DNA from: Bacteroidales bacterium
GTDB taxonomy: Bacteria; Bacteroidota; Bacteroidia; Bacteroidales; Muribaculaceae
NCBI GenBank assembly: GCA_004554255.1
Contig: SFNC01000102.1
Coordinates: 1-6,815, forward strand
DNA: 6,815 nucleotides
Direction of reading: 5' to 3'
Shown here piece by piece: positions 3,813 to 6,815 of the stretch. The notes under the pieces were generated by a model. The model did not search any database. It saw only the letters and a list, made by a program, of their open reading frames with translations, and was not told the DNA's origin. Each line of letters opens with the position of its first letter. Positions within the stretch are counted from its first letter, which is position 1. Position numbers and translations under genes: made by a program.

Positions 3813-3891
3813 AACACTTTTTAAGAACTACCCCGTGAATACCCCGAATTTCTCCTGTTATACACAAATTTCCCATATAGCCAAATTTTAG

Positions 3892-3910
3892 GTGTTTTTA
3901 TGATAAACAC
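3892..3910. promoter_or_regulatory. Candidate operator, copy 2: GTGTTT-N7-AAACAC, also terminator-like
   Basis: GTGTTT (3892-3897) and AAACAC (3905-3910) repeat the half-sites and spacing of copy 1. Arms here extend to 8 bp (AGGTGTTT/AAACACCT, 3890-3912), and after one mismatch outer AAATTT arms (3883-3888, 3914-3919) can also pair. It covers the place of the -33 element of the rightward promoter. Seven Ts follow (3917-3923), so it could also act as a plus-strand terminator for read-through RNA. Confidence 0.6.
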
Positions 3911-3925
3911 CTCAAATTTTTTTAC

Positions 3926-3933
3926 TACCTTTG
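3926..3933 (+). promoter_or_regulatory. Bacteroides-type -7 element for the capsid operon
   Basis: TACCTTTG matches the TAnnTTTG consensus exactly. The -33 position carries no clear TTTG (closest is TTTTTATG, 3895-3902, inside palindrome copy 2), so the promoter may be weak or need an activator. Start is expected near 3937, giving a leader of about 34 nt to the ATG at 3971. Confidence 0.65.
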
Positions 3934-3970
3934 CGTCATATACAACTTCAACTAATCAGTTTATTGCAGT

Positions 3971-4660
3971 ATGGATTACAGACAACAGATTCTCGAAGCG
4001 TTGCAAGCCAAGTTCAAGGGGGGCAACGCAGGTGTGCTGAATTGGATTGCCGCTCAGTTGGCCAAGACTGTTACAGCCGCCGAACAGGTACAGACCGCCG
4101 TTGACGGTATCACACAGGAGTATGTCAGCATGATGGAAAGCTACGGCGACAGCCGCGCCACATCAGCTGCACAGACGGCTGTAAAGAACTACGAGACCTC
4201 ACACGGCCTCAAAGACGGCAAGCCCGTACAACAGCCCGCCGCACAGGGCGGGGAGAAGACACAGCCTGTAACAGTAACCACACCCGCCACGGGGGGGGCC
4301 TCCAACGAGGTTATCGAACTCTTGAAGCAACTTACCGAACAGAATAAGGGGCTGAAGGAGCGTCTTGACCGTATCGACAGCGAGCGCACAACCTCCTCCC
4401 GCAAATCGCAACTTTCACAGGTAATCGCCAAGTTGCCCGAAGCCCTCCGCAAGCCCTACGAGCGCATATCGCTCGACGGCCTCAAAGACGACGATTTCGA
4501 CACTCTTGTCGGCGAGGTAACCACCGAGGTGGACGGCATACTCAGCGGAATGCGGCAGAAAGGGGCGACCTTTACCCCGCCCGCAGCCTCCAACGGTAGC
4601 GGCGGCGCGAAAGCCACAGACGCGGAGGTGGACGCAGTCCTGTCTAAACTGAACATTTAA
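3971..4660 (+). CDS. Scaffold-like head assembly protein
   Basis: A 229-residue, low-complexity, charged and mostly helical protein directly upstream of the decoration-like and capsid genes, the usual place for a phage scaffold. An N-terminal helical part (1-80, MDYRQQILEALQAKF...) is followed by a Pro/Thr/Gly/Gln linker (82-112). A likely coiled coil comes next (113-140, EVIELLKQLTEQNKGLKERL), then a further helical part (141-195), a Gly/Pro/Ser linker (200-214), and a short C-terminal helix (DAEVDAVLSKLNI) of the kind scaffolds use to grip the capsid protein. No Ser-His-Asp/Lys protease motif is evident, so a protease, if present, must lie outside the window. A run of eight Gs (4291-4298) in the linker is a possible slippage or sequencing trouble spot. 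First gene of the plus-strand operon. Role is inferred from composition and position. Confidence 0.7.
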   Translation: MDYRQQILEALQAKFKGGNAGVLNWIAAQLAKTVTAAEQVQTAVDGITQEYVSMMESYGDSRATSAAQTAVKNYETSHGLKDGKPVQQPAAQGGEKTQPVTVTTPATGGASNEVIELLKQLTEQNKGLKERLDRIDSERTTSSRKSQLSQVIAKLPEALRKPYERISLDGLKDDDFDTLVGEVTTEVDGILSGMRQKGATFTPPAASNGSGGAKATDAEVDAVLSKLNI

Positions 4661-4692
4661 CCCGATTTATTAACACCAAAAAACCGACAGAA

Positions 4693-5082
4693 ATGCCTAC
4701 CGCAAATCTCACCCGTGAGAAGATTGAGCTGAATGACGGCCTCGATTCAATCGTTGTCGTACAGGCAATCTCCCAAATCCCAGGTGGTCGCACCCTCGAC
4801 GTGTCGGGGCTTGCCGCTAACGTGGAGTCCGTCAAGAGCGGCCACGTCCTCGTTATCGACACCAAGACAAAGGCCGTGTCGCCCCTCGGCATAACCGAAG
4901 GCGTGTATGACACACTTCCCACAGGCAAGAAGTACTACGGCGTACTGAAAGCCTCCGTCCTCAAGCGCGACCCCCGCGCCGCTATCATCACGGCGGGTCA
5001 GATCAATGTCGCCGCAAGCCCCGCGCCTGTGACCGACGCTATCAAGGCTGGCCTCCCCCTCATTCAGTGGCTTTACGAATAA
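4693..5082 (+). CDS. Probable head decoration/stabilisation protein
   Basis: A 129-residue beta-rich protein directly before the major capsid gene, where lambda-type phages place the decoration protein (gpD). The segment GHVLVIDTKTKAVSPLG followed by GVYDTLPTGKKYYGVL and a late AIITAGQINV resembles the gpD-like pattern of 'starting value, property set, new value' strands, and the N-terminal half (REKIELNDGLDSIVVVQAIS) is a plausible extension. No signal peptide or membrane segment is seen. It follows the scaffold gene after 32 bp and precedes the capsid gene by 36 bp. Both leaders share ATTAACAC (4669-4676 and 5093-5100) 16-18 bp before the start codons, perhaps part of a translation signal in this SD-poor phylum. 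Family is inferred; a capsid-associated protein of another type is possible. Confidence 0.6.
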   Translation: MPTANLTREKIELNDGLDSIVVVQAISQIPGGRTLDVSGLAANVESVKSGHVLVIDTKTKAVSPLGITEGVYDTLPTGKKYYGVLKASVLKRDPRAAIITAGQINVAASPAPVTDAIKAGLPLIQWLYE

Positions 5083-5118
5083 GCCGCAAGTCATTAACAC
5101 AATTAAACATTTCGCGCA

Positions 5119-6453
5119 ATGATACGCTCATTATTCGCTGAATATGTCGACAAGTACTTCGCCCGTGTTATCGGCAAGATTGTCGAGAAATTCAACGGCA
5201 AAACACAGGAAAGCAAGCTCCTCCACAAGACTATGCTTACGGAGGAGTATTCGGCCGACCTCAAATGGGGTTCGTCCGAAATCAATCACTCGATTGTGGC
5301 CGCTGATGTCGTTGCCCTCGATTCGCCGCTGCCCCTCAAAAAGCGCGACACCATAAGCAACGCCACGGGCGAGCTTCCCAAAATCGGTGTCAAGTACCGC
5401 AAGGGCGAAAAGCTCATCAGCGACATCAACGTGGCCAAGGCTCGCAACACCGACGAGGCCACTATCGTTTCCAAGATTTTCGACGACACGACCAAGTGCA
5501 TCCGCTCTATGGACGTGACCAAGGAAATCCTCTTCCGTCGCGGCCTGTCCACAGGTCAGCTCCTCGTAACCGAAGCTGACAATGACGGCACAGGTGTCCG
5601 CGTGTCTTTCGGCTATAAGGACGACCACATATTCCACTGCAAGGCCGACCCGTGGCTCGGCACCAACCCGACCCCGCAGGACGACGTGCAGCAGCTTTTC
5701 GACAAGGCAGACGAGGACGGTAACACTATCAGCCACGTTTACCTTACCAAGCGTTACTTCGACGCTTTCCGCAAGTCGAAACAGGGTCGCCTGCTCGCCG
5801 CCAACGCCAAACAGCAGGTTATCACTGACGAGAACCTGCTTCCCGTCGTAGGCCGCGCCGCATTCCTCGAAGCCCTCGAAGACGAATACGGCGCAACATT
5901 CCACATCGTCGAGGGCAGCTTCAAGGTGCAGGACCCCGACGGTTCTGACCGCCCCGCCGAGGCGTGGAAAGAGGCCAACGTGGTCGGTGTCCCCGAAGAA
6001 ATCGTAGGCCGTCTTGTCTATGGCACACTCGCAGAGGAAACTAACCCCGTGGCCGCTGTGATCTATCAGAAGGCAGGGTCGCACGTACTTATCTCCAAGT
6101 ACTCCAAGACAGACCCGCTCGAAGAGTTCACAGCCGCACAGGCTCTCTGCCTCCCTGTCATCGACAACGCCGACGGTATCTACGTCCTCCATGCCGACAG
6201 CGCTGGTAGCCTCGTTGTCAACCCCTCCTCGCTGTCTTTCCCGAAGTCAGCCTCCACAAAGGAGGTTGAAGTTCACGCCGACGGCGAGATTTCGGTAACC
6301 TCCTCTCAGACGTGGGCTACGGCCATCGTGGCTGACGGCAAGATTAGTGTCAGCGTAACCGCCAACACAGGCGCACAGCGCACCGCCAAACTTACCGTAA
6401 GCGACGGTACCGCCTCCAAGGAAGTGTCAATCTCACAGGCCGCTGCGAGCTAA
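5119..6453 (+). CDS. Major capsid protein (lambda gpE-like) with C-terminal BACON-like domain
   Basis: 444 residues. The first ~360 look like a lambda gpE-type (HK97-fold) major capsid protein: an N-terminal arm; LPKIGVKYRKGEKLI (87-100); GVRVSFGYKDDHIFHC (159-174), matching the family's small strand domain; DPWLGTNPTPQDDVQQLFD (178-196); and YQKAGSHVLISKYSKTDP (316-333) leading to CLPVIDNADGIYVL (344-357), the usual end of the fold. Residues 365-441 add a BACON-like Ig-fold module: SSLSF, a repeated V-x-V strand, TW (Trp399), KISVSVTANTGAQRTAKLTV and the closing EVSISQ. BACON domains are typical of Bacteroidota proteins and are proposed to bind carbohydrate or mucin. On a capsid subunit the module would be shown in hundreds of copies on the particle surface (inference). 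Start ATG follows an A+T-rich leader. The long antisense frame here is a composition artefact. Confidence 0.8.
   Translation: MIRSLFAEYVDKYFARVIGKIVEKFNGKTQESKLLHKTMLTEEYSADLKWGSSEINHSIVAADVVALDSPLPLKKRDTISNATGELPKIGVKYRKGEKLISDINVAKARNTDEATIVSKIFDDTTKCIRSMDVTKEILFRRGLSTGQLLVTEADNDGTGVRVSFGYKDDHIFHCKADPWLGTNPTPQDDVQQLFDKADEDGNTISHVYLTKRYFDAFRKSKQGRLLAANAKQQVITDENLLPVVGRAAFLEALEDEYGATFHIVEGSFKVQDPDGSDRPAEAWKEANVVGVPEEIVGRLVYGTLAEETNPVAAVIYQKAGSHVLISKYSKTDPLEEFTAAQALCLPVIDNADGIYVLHADSAGSLVVNPSSLSFPKSASTKEVEVHADGEISVTSSQTWATAIVADGKISVSVTANTGAQRTAKLTVSDGTASKEVSISQAAAS
6211..6441 (+). other. BACON-like Ig-fold domain of the capsid protein
   Basis: This covers residues 365-441 of the capsid protein. 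It shows the family's rhythm: an opening L-x-F, alternating V-x-V strands, a Trp in mid-domain, an S-V-x-A-N then R-x-A-x-L-x-V pair, and a final x-V-x-I-x-Q. It follows directly on the last strand of the capsid fold with a short Ala/Gly/Ser linker (HADSAGS) and continues to the C-terminus, leaving only AAAS. Confidence 0.75.
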
Positions 6454-6467
6454 CAACCCCGTGAACA

Positions 6468-6797
6468 ATGGCTAAAATCCTCGAAACCCTCAAAGGCATA
6501 AACGCCTATCCCGTACCCCTCCACACCCTTACGGAAATCGCGGAGGGGCGCGGCCTTAACTTACAGGACGAGGCCACGCTGGCCGTCCTCCGTGGCAAGG
6601 CTTATAAGCTCGCCACCGCCGACGTGCTGTTGTGGCTGTCGCTCGCCCCGAATATCTCGCAGGGCGGGCAATCCTATTCGTTCAGTGAGGAACAGCGGAC
6701 ACAGCTCCGCAAACGGGCTGACACGCTGTATGCGGATAGCGAGGACGAGGCGAACCTGTCTAAACCCAAATTCGGCTATAAAGGTTCACGGTTATGA
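6468..6797 (+). CDS. Head-tail connector/adaptor-like protein
   Basis: A 109-residue, mainly helical protein immediately after the capsid gene (14-bp gap), the usual position of the first head-completion or connector gene. ILETLKGINAYPVPLHTLTE opens it, then DEATLAVLRGKAYKLATADVLLWLSLAPN, a turn ISQGGQSYSFSEEQRTQL, and a helix RKRADTLYAD with an acidic end. The pattern 'A-x-x-L-x-x-L-x-x-x-P-N-x-S-x-G-G-x-S-x-S-x-x-x-x-x-x-L' followed by an A-x-x-L-Y helix is like gp6-type connector proteins, and from memory this resembles a DUF6706-type family of Bacteroidales phages, not verified. Its stop overlaps the next start in ATGA, implying coupled translation. The assignment rests mostly on position. 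Confidence 0.6.
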   Translation: MAKILETLKGINAYPVPLHTLTEIAEGRGLNLQDEATLAVLRGKAYKLATADVLLWLSLAPNISQGGQSYSFSEEQRTQLRKRADTLYADSEDEANLSKPKFGYKGSRL

Positions 6798-6815
6798 TTA
6801 TCCCCAACGGCACCA
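6794..6815 (+). CDS. Start of a further head/tail gene (3' truncated)
   Basis: ATG at 6794-6796 overlaps the TGA of the connector-like gene (6795-6797). The visible residues are MIIPNGT, then the window ends. ATGA overlap and operon position support a real gene, probably another head-completion protein, but seven residues do not allow identification. Confidence 0.5.

Larger units (their letters stand above)
3694..3970. promoter_or_regulatory. Divergent control region between the minus-strand block and the capsid operon
   Basis: No credible gene lies in these 277 bp. Left to right they hold operator-like palindrome copy 1, the leftward promoter, a bidirectional terminator, a TACCCCG direct repeat (3829-3835 and 3840-3846, 11 bp or one helical turn apart), palindrome copy 2, and the rightward promoter. 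The stretch is A+T-rich compared with the flanking genes. The two palindrome centres are 172 bp apart. Confidence 0.7.

Noticed and set aside
5131..6192. 353-codon open frame antisense to the capsid gene
   Set aside because: It mirrors the codon bias of the capsid gene, gives a Val/Cys/Gly-rich product without recognisable motifs, and opposes a gene with clear family features.

Overview
The window looks like the head-gene region of a tailed phage or prophage of the phylum Bacteroidota, probably order Bacteroidales. Three things point there: promoter sequences of the Bacteroides type (TAnnTTTG in place of a TATAAT box), A-rich leaders without clear Shine-Dalgarno sites, and a BACON-like domain on the capsid protein, a fold typical of this phylum. 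The host genus cannot be read from the sequence. Bases 1 to about 480 are clearly richer in A+T than the rest.

Layout: (1) At the left edge, the last 42 codons of a plus-strand gene end at base 129; by position and motif it may be the C-terminus of a MuF-like minor head protein. (2) From 124 to 3693 every supported gene is on the minus strand. In transcription order they are a 79-aa, a 75-aa, a 66-aa and a 38-aa protein, a 389-aa DUF932-like protein, a 56-aa protein, a stand-alone MutS mismatch-recognition domain (138 aa), a 93-aa protein and an 88-aa protein that converges on the left-edge gene. The 38-aa and 56-aa genes are short and easily missed. (3) A 277-bp control region (3694-3970) holds back-to-back promoters, a bidirectional terminator and two copies of one palindrome, GTGTTT-N7-AAACAC, one at each promoter. 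(4) From 3971 to the right edge the plus strand carries a head-assembly operon: scaffold-like protein, decoration-like protein, major capsid protein with a C-terminal BACON-like domain, a head-tail connector-like protein, and the first codons of another gene overlapping it by ATGA.

How it may work (inference): the minus-strand block is an accessory or early-type module inside the late head operon, with its own promoter. The shared palindrome suggests one regulator acts on both the module and the scaffold-capsid operon. The terminator between the promoters would keep read-through out of each unit. The most notable points are the capsid-BACON fusion, the twin palindromes, the isolated MutS domain, and a repeat-rich 193-bp gap (769-961) with a pentanucleotide array beside a cluster of GCGATAA sites.
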